Below are positions 9,897-18,269 of a stretch of DNA of 64,000 nucleotides, in pieces. Made by a program: the position numbers and the translations under genes. The stretch comes from Bremerella volcania. GTDB taxonomy: Bacteria > Planctomycetota > Planctomycetia > Pirellulales > Pirellulaceae. The DNA lies in assembly GCF_007748115.1 (NCBI RefSeq), contig NZ_CP036289.1:2666001-2730000 (forward strand), given 5' to 3'. The notes beneath the pieces are model-generated. The model saw only the letters and a program-made list of their open reading frames with translations. It searched no databases and had not been told where the DNA came from. How positions within the stretch are numbered: the stretch's first letter is position 1; each line of letters begins with the position of its first letter.

Positions 9897-11804
9897 ATGA
9901 AGAGTCACAAGGCTCATTGGGCGATGGCCCTGGGCGTAAGCATGGTTTGTGGGAGTTCGGTATTGGCTGCCGGACCGACCGCGGAGCAAGCTTTGCAGTT
10001 GCAGCCCATTCAAGAGAACGTCAACTACCAGACGCCTGACGCGAATCAAATCCCCAAATGCAACATTGGGGCGGAAAAGGTCGGCGAAGCTGCCGGCTGG
10101 GTCGTCACAGGGCCCAACGGAGAACGCCTACGGGTGTTTCTCGATACCAACAACGATAAGAAGGTCGATTTCTGGGCCTACTATAAGGACGGCGTCGAGG
10201 TCTACCGCGACGTCGATACCGACTTCAACGGCAAGGCCGATCAGTATCGTTGGCTTGGCATGGCGGGTACCCGGTGGGGGCTCGATAAAGACGAAGACGG
10301 TTTGGTCGATCAGTGGAAGATGATTTCGGCCGAAGAAGTCTCTGCTGAACTGGTCGAAGCGGCCAAGACCGGCGATGCCGACCGCTTTGCTGCCCTTCTG
10401 CCCACCGATGCCGAGTTCCAGTCGCTCGGGCTTACCGGTGAGCGTGCCCAAGAGGTGGCCGATAAGATCGACAACGGCGCCGAGGAGTTCGTCATTTGGG
10501 CTCGCCAGCAAAAGCTGATTGATAAGGGGACCAAGTGGGTTCACTTCGGTGCGACTCGACCTGGAATCGTGCCTGCCGGAACCGAAGGTGTTTCCAAGGA
10601 TCTAGTCGTCTACGAAAACGCCATCGCCATGCTCGATAAGGCTGGAGAACACAGCCAGCTTGAGCTGGGGACGCTTGTTCGGATCGGGGATGCCTGGCGT
10701 TTGATCGGAGCACCCGCTGGTGATCCAGGGGCAGCTGATTTGGCCTCCAATCCTCAAGGCTATTTTTTCTCGGTTAGTTACAGTGGCAATCCAGCTGCTG
10801 GGCAAGCCGGAATGGGCGTTGGAGGCGAGATTCAGGAGATTCTGACTTCGCTGGAAGAACTCGATCAGAAGATGGCTCAAGCTGCTTCGGCCGATCAGCG
10901 TGAAAAGTTGGCGATGGACCGTATTGAAGTCATCAAAAAGGTGATCGCGGCCGCCAACGACGACGAAATGCGTGAGAACTGGATCAAACAGCTGGCCGAC
11001 GCACTGAGCGGCGGCATTCAAACGGGTGAGCTGAGCCAGGGTCTCGGTCAGCTTCAATCGCTGGCAGATCAGGTCGAAAAGCGAGCCCCTAAGAGCGATC
11101 TGGCGGCCTACGTTCGTTTCCGTGAGATGTCGGCCGGTTACACCCAGCAGTTCCAGGATCCCAAGGCCGATTACGCCAAGATTCAAGAAGCATGGCTGGC
11201 CAAGCTCGAGGGCTTCATCGACACTTACCCCAAGAGTCCTGACGCAGCCGAAGCCATGATGCAGTTGGCGATCGCTCATGAATTCGCAGGCGAAGAAGAG
11301 AACGCCAAGAAATGGTACGCTCGAATTCGTACCGATTTCTCCGGTACCGTTCTGGGGGATAAGGCCAACGGAGCGATCCGTCGTCTCGACGCCGTTGGGA
11401 AGCCGTTCGTCATCCGTGGGACGACGGTCGATGGCAAGAAGCTCGATTCTTCCGGTGCGAAAGGCAGCGCCCTGCTGGTACATTACTGGGCAACCTGGTG
11501 CGAGCCGTGCAAGGAAGATATGGACGTCATCCGCCAGATGCAGGCCAAGTATGGGGCTCGCGGTTTTCAGGTCGTTGGCGTCAGCTTGGATTCCAGCCAG
11601 GCAGACCTCAAGCAGTTCCTTACTGCCAATCGCCTGGCATGGCCTCAGCTGTATGAAGAAGGTGGTCTCGATAGCCGCTATGCTCTCGAGATGGGCGTCC
11701 TTACGTTGCCCACCATGATCTTGGTTGGCCCTGACGGCAAGGTCATCAGCCGCAGTCTTCATATCTCGCAGTTGGATACCGAACTGGGCAAGTTGATCAA
11801 ATAG
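9897..11804 (+). CDS. Exported TlpA-like thioredoxin with Asp-rich repeats
   Basis: 635-residue exported protein. The ATG at 9897 is preferred because AAGG lies eight bases upstream and a Sec signal peptide (MKSHKAHWAM ... AAG) follows. Residues about 80-140 contain repeated D-x-N-x-D-x-x-x-D patterns (DTNNDKKVDFW, DTDFNGKADQ, DKDEDGLVDQ), which look like calcium-binding loops. A helical middle includes a TPR-like segment (about 410-490). The C-terminal 150 residues are a TlpA/AhpC-type thioredoxin fold with WCEPC (Cys535, Cys538) and the cis-Pro region LTLPTM. It probably acts as a periplasmic thiol-disulfide reductase. The gene is divergent from the rRNA operon. Confidence 0.9.
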   Translation: MKSHKAHWAMALGVSMVCGSSVLAAGPTAEQALQLQPIQENVNYQTPDANQIPKCNIGAEKVGEAAGWVVTGPNGERLRVFLDTNNDKKVDFWAYYKDGVEVYRDVDTDFNGKADQYRWLGMAGTRWGLDKDEDGLVDQWKMISAEEVSAELVEAAKTGDADRFAALLPTDAEFQSLGLTGERAQEVADKIDNGAEEFVIWARQQKLIDKGTKWVHFGATRPGIVPAGTEGVSKDLVVYENAIAMLDKAGEHSQLELGTLVRIGDAWRLIGAPAGDPGAADLASNPQGYFFSVSYSGNPAAGQAGMGVGGEIQEILTSLEELDQKMAQAASADQREKLAMDRIEVIKKVIAAANDDEMRENWIKQLADALSGGIQTGELSQGLGQLQSLADQVEKRAPKSDLAAYVRFREMSAGYTQQFQDPKADYAKIQEAWLAKLEGFIDTYPKSPDAAEAMMQLAIAHEFAGEEENAKKWYARIRTDFSGTVLGDKANGAIRRLDAVGKPFVIRGTTVDGKKLDSSGAKGSALLVHYWATWCEPCKEDMDVIRQMQAKYGARGFQVVGVSLDSSQADLKQFLTANRLAWPQLYEEGGLDSRYALEMGVLTLPTMILVGPDGKVISRSLHISQLDTELGKLIK

Positions 11805-11972
11805 TTTTGGTCGATGGATGACGATAACAAGCAAAGTGCACGTCGCATGGTTCGTGACGTGCCCTTTTTATGGATATGCGACCGAATTCGTATTTGGGAA
11901 ATGGCTTGGCTTTAGTAAAACTTGGCCTTCTCGAAATGAATTCGCAGAATGTTTCCAAGGATTGGATCGCGG

Positions 11973-12254
11973 ATGTTTCCCTTTCATATGCCGCCGCAGG
12001 TCTGGTGGTTTTCCGCCCTGCTCTATCTGTGCGTCATGCTGAGCGTGGCTTGGGTTCGCTTTGCCCGCGAATCTGCCAGCCAGCAGCTTGCGCAGTTTAC
12101 GTCCGTGATTTGCTTTCTTGTGCTGACCGTCCATTTGGTTCACGAGATCATCAGTGGGTCCGGTTTTTGGCTCGGTGGTAGCATCGTCTATGTTGTTCTG
12201 GCCGTGACCTGCGTTTTCGAGCCCAGTGCGACCAAGCCAACCCGACAGATCTAG
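11973..12254 (+). CDS. Small hypothetical membrane protein
   Basis: About 93 residues with three hydrophobic segments (around WWFSALLYLCVMLSVAW, LAQFTSVICFLVLTVHLV and IVYVVLAVTCVF), so probably a three-helix membrane protein. In-frame ATGs at 11949, 11973 and 11988 are all possible and none has a strong ribosome binding site. The family is not recognised. It is convergent with the next gene. Confidence 0.6.
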   Translation: MFPFHMPPQVWWFSALLYLCVMLSVAWVRFARESASQQLAQFTSVICFLVLTVHLVHEIISGSGFWLGGSIVYVVLAVTCVFEPSATKPTRQI

Positions 12255-12291
12255 CGTGAGATCTCGTGTTCGTTGATTGGCTGACCTGTTT

Positions 12292-13041
12292 CTAGCCAGG
12301 CATTGCCAGCGGTTGCTCGCCTTGCTGCCAGAGAACGTTGATTTGAGGGACCGCGGACTCGCTTAAGCTATCGGAGACCTTTCGAGGCAAGGGGACTTTC
12401 GTAGTAGCGGGATTTGATAGCACGATCATCCCGGTGGCTGTCCCTGCGAGTGCGAGTGCTGTTCCAAACGAATCTCCGAAGTCGGAATTCGAGCGAAGGA
12501 ATATGCCATCGTAAAATCGAATTCGCCGCCCTTTGCCGTTGGGGTATTGTACCGAAGCTCCCACCTCGAACGATTGACGCTTACCTTGCAGTTCCTCGGG
12601 GATAGGTATTGCCATTCGCACAAAGCCAAATCCGGACGCGGGGCATTCGATCTCAAAAGTGATGGCATCGATATTCGCGCGAGTCAGGAAGAAGCCACGA
12701 GCAGGACGCAAAGCAATACGTCCTACCGATGGTTGGTCGTATTGTGATTGAAAGTAGGCTTCGATGTACGCGACCCCGTTGATCGGCCGGACGATAAAGC
12801 CAAAGCAAAAGCCGTCTCGATTGAAATAGGTTCCTAGAACGGATCGTAAATAATCGTGTTCCAGGTCGCGTCGAAGATGCAGTCTAAGGAGCAAGCCCAG
12901 TGCCAGCGCCGATGATATCGGCCCGCCGATACGGAATACCCATGTCGTTTGGTCAGGGCGGTCGTGTGCCCATGCGAACACCGCGGCGATCAATCCGATA
13001 ATCATCAGCAACGCTAGGAAAGCTTTGATGGATTCTCTCAT
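12292..13041 (-). CDS. Hypothetical membrane protein
   Basis: From the ATG at 13041 the protein has 249 residues: two TM helices at the N terminus (LALLMIIGLIAAVFAWA and ISSALALGLLLRLHL) followed by a beta-rich soluble domain and a hydrophobic patch near the C terminus. The frame stays open to a GTG at 13254, which would add 71 residues including another hydrophobic stretch; that start has no well-spaced ribosome binding site. No family is recognised. Confidence 0.65.
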   Translation of the reverse strand: MRESIKAFLALLMIIGLIAAVFAWAHDRPDQTTWVFRIGGPISSALALGLLLRLHLRRDLEHDYLRSVLGTYFNRDGFCFGFIVRPINGVAYIEAYFQSQYDQPSVGRIALRPARGFFLTRANIDAITFEIECPASGFGFVRMAIPIPEELQGKRQSFEVGASVQYPNGKGRRIRFYDGIFLRSNSDFGDSFGTALALAGTATGMIVLSNPATTKVPLPRKVSDSLSESAVPQINVLWQQGEQPLAMPG

Positions 13042-13377
13042 GGCATTTGATGAGCTGGCAGCAACCTCTATGGAGTTGTGGCCAGGTAACAAAAGGTTCG
13101 TTGCGACCGTAACCCATAGCAAGGAGAGGATTATCTTGAGAGGAGCCTGCTTGCTAGCAGCCGTGCCCCTGACTTCTCTCCGGACATAAAATACCGCACA
13201 ACTGTCAGAATTGGAAAATTTCCTACTTCTCGATGCGGCATTCTGCCGAAACACCCTCTAGGTCAATTTATGTCTATGACCCGAGCGATGGTGTTTGTCT
13301 AGCCGAAAACGGCGAGAGTTTGCCCCTGAGACGCTCGGTATCGCGCAAACATTGCCGCGCACTATCGGGAGAATGCG
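13042..13377. other. Divergent intergenic region
   Basis: 336 bp between two divergent genes. The minus-strand frame remains open through 13254 (possible longer N terminus of the upstream gene). I see no clear promoter or RNA. Confidence 0.4.
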
Positions 13378-13809
13378 ATGCGTTTGTCGGTCTTACATTT
13401 AGCGTTGGTGCTGGGTGCCTTCGCGTTGCCCGCGACGGCCATGTCGCAAGAAGCCATGCCTATGGCCGCTGGCCCGCAGGCCATGCCAGTCAACTATGGC
13501 CAGGCCATGCCGCATCAGGCGTATGCACCAGGTGCCTACGGCCAGGCTTATTGTCCACCCGGTTACGGCCATCACGGCATGCACCATCAGCCGCGGCTGC
13601 CAGGCTATCAAGGTCCAGTTCCTGCGGGACATCCACACTTCGGTGCTATGGACCATCCAAAGACCAATGCCCCGGCGGTTTGGCCTTACACTGGCATGTA
13701 CTACCCGTATCCGCAGATCCCACCAGGCTGGAAGCATGTTGCTCTGGAATGGGATGACGGCTACTGGTACCTGGACTTCAAGTCGTTCAAGAAGCCGAAG
13801 CATCATTAA
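13378..13809 (+). CDS. Exported Gly/His/Tyr/Pro-rich protein with aromatic C-terminal module
   Basis: 143 residues. A Sec signal peptide (MRLSVLHLALVLGAFALPATA) is followed by a low-complexity region rich in Met, Gly, His, Tyr and Pro. The last 42 residues, from WPYTGMYYPYPQIPPGW through LEWDDGYWYLDF, closely match the end of the next gene's product, so both share a module of unknown function. GGGAGA lies five bases before the ATG. The protein is probably located at the cell envelope. The family is not recognised. Confidence 0.8.
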   Translation: MRLSVLHLALVLGAFALPATAMSQEAMPMAAGPQAMPVNYGQAMPHQAYAPGAYGQAYCPPGYGHHGMHHQPRLPGYQGPVPAGHPHFGAMDHPKTNAPAVWPYTGMYYPYPQIPPGWKHVALEWDDGYWYLDFKSFKKPKHH

Positions 13810-13836
13810 GCTTCCGCCAACGGTATAAGCAGAAGA

Positions 13837-13868
13837 AAAGCCTTCACTTGCGAGTGGAGGCTTTTTTT
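13837..13868 (+). terminator. Intrinsic terminator
   Basis: 12-bp stem (13837-13848 with 13853-13864, one G-T pair), a 4-base loop and a T-run, 28 bp after the stop of the preceding gene. Confidence 0.9.
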
Positions 13869-14131
13869 GTGCGCTGGTGGTAACGGTTAGGTAAACCTTG
13901 GAATCGAGATTCGGGCCTTTTAACTCGCAAAATCGAAAAAACACTGCCTTTTGGACCAATCGTTAGCCGAATGAAGGGAAGGCAGAACCGCTGTGAACGG
14001 TTTCTGCACTATTGCAAGCAAGATCCTGTAGATTGAAAACAGATTCCAGCTTCGGCCGCTTCCCGTTGCGGAACCAATCGCTGGATAGCAGTAATCAACG
14101 CGTGAAGATGAATTTCCTAGGAGGGGGGACG

Positions 14132-15118
14132 ATGTCACGTCTAATTCATTTGGCGATCATCGCGGCCTTTATGGCCGTGCCTGCGATCGCGATGGGTGGG
14201 GATACCGAAATTGCCCAGTCCATCGTCAAGCAGCTGCAAGCCAAGAAGTCGGAAGGAAGTCTGAAAGGCTTCAATATTGGTTTGCGAGTGGAAGAAGGGG
14301 TCGTCTGGCTGGAAGGCCACGTCTCGAACCCTCAACAGCATGATCTGGCGATCGATATCGCTCGTCGTGTTTCTGGTGTGGAACGCGTTGTCGATGGCAT
14401 TCGCATCGAAGGCAACGTGATCGCTCAACCAGAAGCGACCGAGCCGGTATCCGCTCCGCGTGATCTGGCCGCTGGCGATCTGAGCAAGCCTGCTCCTCAG
14501 GTTCAGCCTGAACCGGCTGCCAAGCCTATGGTTCGGGAAGTCGCTCAGCAAGTGCCTGCCATTCCGCAGATCATGGAAGGGCCTTCGCTCGAGCCACAAG
14601 GCGAGTTCAGCTTCTCTCCGGTTCAGCCGGTTAGTGCTGAAAAGCCGAGTGAAGAACGCAGCGTTCTGGCCAATCAGCCAACGCCAGCGACTCCGATCCG
14701 TCAGCTGAAGCCAGTTCCGGCTGGTCAGCCTCGACCGATCCCCGCTCAAGCACCGGCCTACCAGGTTGCCGCGAACAACAATGCCGCCGCTGCCAACGCC
14801 AATGCTCAAATGGTTCAGCAGCCGATGGCGACTGTGGCTCCTCCGGCTTACTACCCAGCTCAGTACGGCTATGGTTACTACCGACCAACTCGGTACGACC
14901 ACCCGCACATGCCTGGCTACGCCTGGCCTGCCTACGCGGCTCACCCGAACTACGCGGCGGTTACCTACCCGCGTCAGTACTCGCCGCAAGCCTGGCCGTA
15001 CATCGGCCCATTCTATCCTTACCCACAAGTCCCGCTGGGATGGCGTAAGGTCGAAATGGAATGGAAAGATGGCTGGTGGACGCTGGACTTCAAGGCCCGC
15101 CGTCACAACTCCTTCTAA
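14132..15118 (+). CDS. Exported BON-domain protein with aromatic C-terminal module
   Basis: 328 residues from the ATG at 14132, which follows the strong ribosome binding site AGGAGG (14119-14124); the longer upstream frame is not needed. Signal peptide (MSRLIHLAIIAAFMAVPAIA), then a BON domain (about 25-95: LEGHVSNPQQHDLA ... RRVSGVERVVDGI). A Pro/Ala/Gln-rich linker (about 100-240) and a Tyr/Pro-rich segment follow. The final 42 residues (WPYIGPFYPYPQVPLGW ... WKDGWWTLDF) match the end of the previous gene's product. BON domains often bind membranes or polymers, so an envelope role is inferred. Confidence 0.87.
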   Translation: MSRLIHLAIIAAFMAVPAIAMGGDTEIAQSIVKQLQAKKSEGSLKGFNIGLRVEEGVVWLEGHVSNPQQHDLAIDIARRVSGVERVVDGIRIEGNVIAQPEATEPVSAPRDLAAGDLSKPAPQVQPEPAAKPMVREVAQQVPAIPQIMEGPSLEPQGEFSFSPVQPVSAEKPSEERSVLANQPTPATPIRQLKPVPAGQPRPIPAQAPAYQVAANNNAAAANANAQMVQQPMATVAPPAYYPAQYGYGYYRPTRYDHPHMPGYAWPAYAAHPNYAAVTYPRQYSPQAWPYIGPFYPYPQVPLGWRKVEMEWKDGWWTLDFKARRHNSF

Positions 15119-15177
15119 AGAAGATGTCGGTCACGCTCGCCAGTTGCGGGCGTGACACGACCTTCAAGAACCCCCTC

Positions 15178-15209
15178 AAGCCTTCGCAGTTCCGGCGAAG
15201 GCTTTTTTT
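15178..15209 (+). terminator. Intrinsic terminator
   Basis: 10-bp perfect stem (15178-15187 with 15195-15204) with a 7-base loop, followed by T7. Confidence 0.9.
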
Positions 15210-15435
15210 ATGCACTGCGTGCGGCCAGGCTCAGCCGCGAAATGTGAAGTCTCGGGTGCTAGCGACCGCATTGCTTGAATTTTCGAGCCAGGCGGAAAAA
15301 GCCGCAAGTTTGTTACAGCTTCACACGATAACTACTTACAGATAAGCGCCCACTTCATGGAGGAAGTGGTTATCCGGTGGGTCGGATTGATAGGGGCCCA
15401 GCCCTATATCGCCCTGGAAGGCATTGAGGAAAACG
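15210..15435. other. Intergenic region
   Basis: Together with the terminator just before it, this is a gene-free stretch of about 317 bp. It probably contains the promoter of the next gene, but I see no convincing -10/-35 pair. Confidence 0.4.
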
Positions 15436-16038
15436 ATGAAACGAAGCATTCTTAAGCTCAGCTTGATCTTGGGTGTGGGGTTGTCGGCATTGAGCAGCAC
15501 CGGTTGCACGACCCAGGGCCCGTACTTTGGCCCATTGCTGTTCCCGATTCCCGTGTCCCCTTACTACATGGACGCCAAGGAAGACGAGTTCCACGATCAC
15601 GAACGTTATGAACGTGCACCGATCCTGCCGCCGATTCCTCCGGGGGCACCACACGTTGCCTTGGATCCGCCAAGCGACGACGAAGTGATGCAGGCTCTGG
15701 AACGTGCCCGCCCAGTCGAAGGTGGTCTGCCGTTCCTCCACGAAGTTCAACGTAACAACGTGCGTATCACTAAGGAAAAAATCGCTGACTACGTCGATCC
15801 ACCACGAGTTATGCCACTTGTGGGTCCTGTTCAGTTGCACCATGCTCACTACAAGTGCACGGTTTACTACACCGAAGTCAAGCGAATTGGCTGGCCGATC
15901 CCGCACACCCTGCGAGACGAAGACACCCGCGAGGTGATCTACATCGACCACAACCACCTGCACCGCGTTGGCAACATCCAAGAGGATCTCCCAGGTCCGG
16001 TTGGCCCGACGCCGCTTCCTCCGCAAACGCCGCTGTAA
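15436..16038 (+). CDS. Hypothetical lipoprotein
   Basis: 200 residues. The ATG at 15436 has GAGGA five bases upstream; the TTG at 15424 is an unlikely start. The N terminus is a lipoprotein signal with Cys in the lipobox (LSSTGC). The mature part is rich in Pro, His and charged residues, including ILPPIPPGAPHVAL and a beta-rich second half (QLHHAHYKCTVYYTEVKRIG ... EVIYIDHNHLHRV). It follows two exported Tyr/Pro-rich proteins and ends with its own terminator. The family is not recognised. Confidence 0.78.
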   Translation: MKRSILKLSLILGVGLSALSSTGCTTQGPYFGPLLFPIPVSPYYMDAKEDEFHDHERYERAPILPPIPPGAPHVALDPPSDDEVMQALERARPVEGGLPFLHEVQRNNVRITKEKIADYVDPPRVMPLVGPVQLHHAHYKCTVYYTEVKRIGWPIPHTLRDEDTREVIYIDHNHLHRVGNIQEDLPGPVGPTPLPPQTPL

Positions 16039-16070
16039 GCCGCCACAGGCCTCAAAACGAGCTACAATTG

Positions 16071-16105
16071 AGCGTCGGATCCAGCCCGGGTCCGACGCTT
16101 TTTTT
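16071..16105 (+). terminator. Intrinsic terminator
   Basis: 9-bp perfect stem (16071-16079 with 16091-16099), GC-rich loop and T7. Confidence 0.9.
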
Positions 16106-16148
16106 GGATCATCTGGGAATTTATCTTGATGATTTCGGTTGCCCGATG

Positions 16149-16178
16149 TTTCACCTATCGCCGAATCTGGGTTATAGT
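16149..16178 (+). promoter_or_regulatory. Possible promoter of the AraC gene
   Basis: TTTCAC (16149-16154), an 18-bp spacer and TATAGT (16173-16178), about 60 bp before the ATG of the regulator. Match by eye only. Confidence 0.4.
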
Positions 16179-16236
16179 AATGCCGATTTGAGTTAGGTTA
16201 GGGAGCGTTTCTCCCCATCGAGCCAGCGTAGGGCCC

Positions 16237-17088
16237 ATGTTGAATTTGACGCCTTCACTGACAAATCGCGCTTTGGATGAGACCCTGCCTTCGTGGGGTG
16301 TCTTGATTCTCGAAAGTCATCACGGTCCTGACTTCGAGATGGAGTTTCGCGTCCATGACTTCGTGAAGATGCTTTACGTGATCTCGGGTAATGGTCACGT
16401 ACATGTGGCCGAAGATCGCCATGAGGTGGGGCCACGAGACATGGTGGTGGTTTTGCCGGGCCGCAAGAACCGCATCGAAGACTCACCGAACTCGCCTATT
16501 TCCTGCTATGTGCTGTGTGTGCACCGCTCGCTGCTCTCGTTCGACCAGCAAGCGGTTTCGGCCTTGCCACTAGGGCTGCTGCCCCGTCAGGCACACTTTG
16601 CCCAGCGAATCGAGCGTCGCCTGCGGCGTCTGCTTTATCAGCAACTGCAAAATAGTCCCTTAACCCCATTGGCGATGGTTTCGAATGGGCTGGAAATCCT
16701 TTCGCTAATTTCCAGTCACCGCGTCGACAAGTCGGATGGGCTGACGGATCTGTCGCAAGAGCCAGGTGTTGACGAGATGGTGGCCTACATTCGCCATCTG
16801 GATACCCACTTCTTTGAAGCCACGACGATTGACGAGGCCTCGACCAATATCGGGATCCCCCGTCGTCGCTTTACCCAATTGTTTCGTGGGGTAACCGGAC
16901 AGACCTGGCTGAACTACGTGCAAGAGCTGCGCGTCGAACATGCTTGTAAGCTCCTGGAAACGACCGATCGTCCGATTACCTCGATTGCATTCGAGTGCGG
17001 GTTCGCCGAACTTTCGACTTTCTACCGCGCATTTCGCAAGATGCGCGACGTGACCCCCAGTGCCTGGCGTCGTTCTCGAGCTGACTAG
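16237..17088 (+). CDS. AraC-family transcriptional regulator
   Basis: 283 residues. The N-terminal half is a cupin-like sensor domain (KMLYVISGNGHVHV ... GPRDMVVVLPGRKNRI). The C-terminal 100 residues carry two helix-turn-helix motifs of the AraC/XylS type; the second contains the family signature ITSIAFECGFAELSTFYRAF and the ending TPSAWRR. It presumably binds a sugar or related ligand and activates transcription. The closest candidate target by position is the DUF1080 protein that follows 158 bp downstream; this is inference. Confidence 0.93.
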   Translation: MLNLTPSLTNRALDETLPSWGVLILESHHGPDFEMEFRVHDFVKMLYVISGNGHVHVAEDRHEVGPRDMVVVLPGRKNRIEDSPNSPISCYVLCVHRSLLSFDQQAVSALPLGLLPRQAHFAQRIERRLRRLLYQQLQNSPLTPLAMVSNGLEILSLISSHRVDKSDGLTDLSQEPGVDEMVAYIRHLDTHFFEATTIDEASTNIGIPRRRFTQLFRGVTGQTWLNYVQELRVEHACKLLETTDRPITSIAFECGFAELSTFYRAFRKMRDVTPSAWRRSRAD

Positions 17089-17246
17089 TACGCGGGAATT
17101 CTCCATCTGGCTGTCAGCTAAATCGCGGCGCGAATGGTTCAAAAATAGACCGCTTTGTGCTTTGACGCGCGCTGATATCTCGCGCAGAATGATATTTCTC
17201 AATTTGACCCACCTCTATTTCCTCACCTCGTGACGAGAATCACACA

Positions 17247-17912
17247 ATGCGAACTCTTTTGGCTTCCCTTTTGTTGGGCCTGTTGATTGTTGGTCCGACC
17301 GTTTCTGTTTCTGCGGCCGAGTCTGAAGAAGGCTTTGTTTCGATCTTCAACGGCAAGAACTTCGACGGTTGGGTTGGTAACACCAAAGGATACAAAGTCG
17401 AAGAAGAAAGCATCGTCTGCGATCCGACTGCTGGCGGCGGTAACATCTATACCGAGAAAGAGTACGCCAACTTCGTACTGCGGTTTGAATTCAAGCTGCC
17501 GCCAGGGGCGAACAACGGCCTGGGCATCCGAGCACCTCTGCAGGGCAACGCTGCCTACAACGGCTACGAGCTTCAGATTCTGGACAACACCGCCAAGAAG
17601 TACGAAAAGCTGAAGCCTTACCAGTATCACGGATCGCTTTACGGTTTGGCTCCAGCCAAGCGTGGTCACCTGAAGCCGATTGGCGAGTGGAACGAGCAGG
17701 AAGTGACCGTCGATGGTGACCTGGTGAAGGTCGTCCTCAACGGCACCGAAATCCTGAACGTCGACCTGGAAGAGATTCGCAGCAAGCCAACGCTCGATGG
17801 TAGCGAGCACCCAGGCCTGAAACGCTCCACCGGGCACATCGGCTTTTTGGGACACGGCGACAAAGTCGAGTTCCGCAACCTGCGAATCAAGTCGCTGCCC
17901 GAGATGAAGTAG
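17247..17912 (+). CDS. Exported DUF1080 protein (3-keto-disaccharide hydrolase family)
   Basis: 221 residues with a Sec signal peptide (MRTLLASLLLGLLIVGPTVSVSA). The rest is a single DUF1080 domain, a concanavalin-like beta-sandwich: FVSIFNGKNFDGWVG near the start, LRFEFKLPPGANNGLGIRAP, GYELQILDN and the closing GHIGFLGHGDKVEFRNLRIK. The family includes 3-keto-disaccharide hydrolases and many uncharacterised planctomycete secreted proteins, so a role in breakdown of oxidised sugars is possible. A second member lies at 57285-58265. Confidence 0.92.
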   Translation: MRTLLASLLLGLLIVGPTVSVSAAESEEGFVSIFNGKNFDGWVGNTKGYKVEEESIVCDPTAGGGNIYTEKEYANFVLRFEFKLPPGANNGLGIRAPLQGNAAYNGYELQILDNTAKKYEKLKPYQYHGSLYGLAPAKRGHLKPIGEWNEQEVTVDGDLVKVVLNGTEILNVDLEEIRSKPTLDGSEHPGLKRSTGHIGFLGHGDKVEFRNLRIKSLPEMK

Positions 17913-17944
17913 CCTTCGTACTCACAACTTCAAATCCATTCGAT

Positions 17945-17977
17945 GAGCCTCTTTCGCCCGAAGGAGGCTCTTTTTTT
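17945..17977 (+). terminator. Intrinsic terminator
   Basis: 12-bp stem (17945-17956 with 17959-17970, one G-T pair) and T7. Confidence 0.9.
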
Positions 17978-18269
17978 ATAAAGTAACGACACGAAATTCT
18001 CTTCGTGAAGAGACTCCAGGCTATTGGTGCTGATTCGTTGAACGCGGTTTTCTATCCATCGAGTCGCGCTGGAATGGCGTTCTCAACTTGAACTTCTGAG
18101 CTGTCATCTTGGCATGCCATCTGGACGACGTTGACGGGCTTGGCTGGTCGACAGGTTAAATTTTCGAACTTAAAGAAAAGCTACCTAATTTTCGCTTGAT
18201 GAGGCCCCCCTCGCGCGGTAGCATCCGATCACGGTGTCTCTATTTTTACATGAATGGAGTGAGAGTTTG
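17978..18269. other. Intergenic region upstream of an exported-protein operon
   Basis: About 290 bp without a gene. It ends with a possible promoter (18196-18224) and GGAG before the ATG at 18270. Confidence 0.5.
18196..18224 (+). promoter_or_regulatory. Possible promoter of the 18.2-23.0 kb operon
   Basis: TTGATG (18196-18201), a 17-bp spacer and TAGCAT (18219-18224), 45 bp before the first ATG. Match by eye only. Confidence 0.45.

Noticed and set aside
10602-11834. 410-residue minus-strand frame opposite the thioredoxin-like gene
   Set aside because: It is a shadow of 9897-11804, which has a signal peptide and WCEPC motif.
11814-11915. 33-residue frame starting MDDDNKQSARRM
   Set aside because: No ribosome binding site; too short to support.
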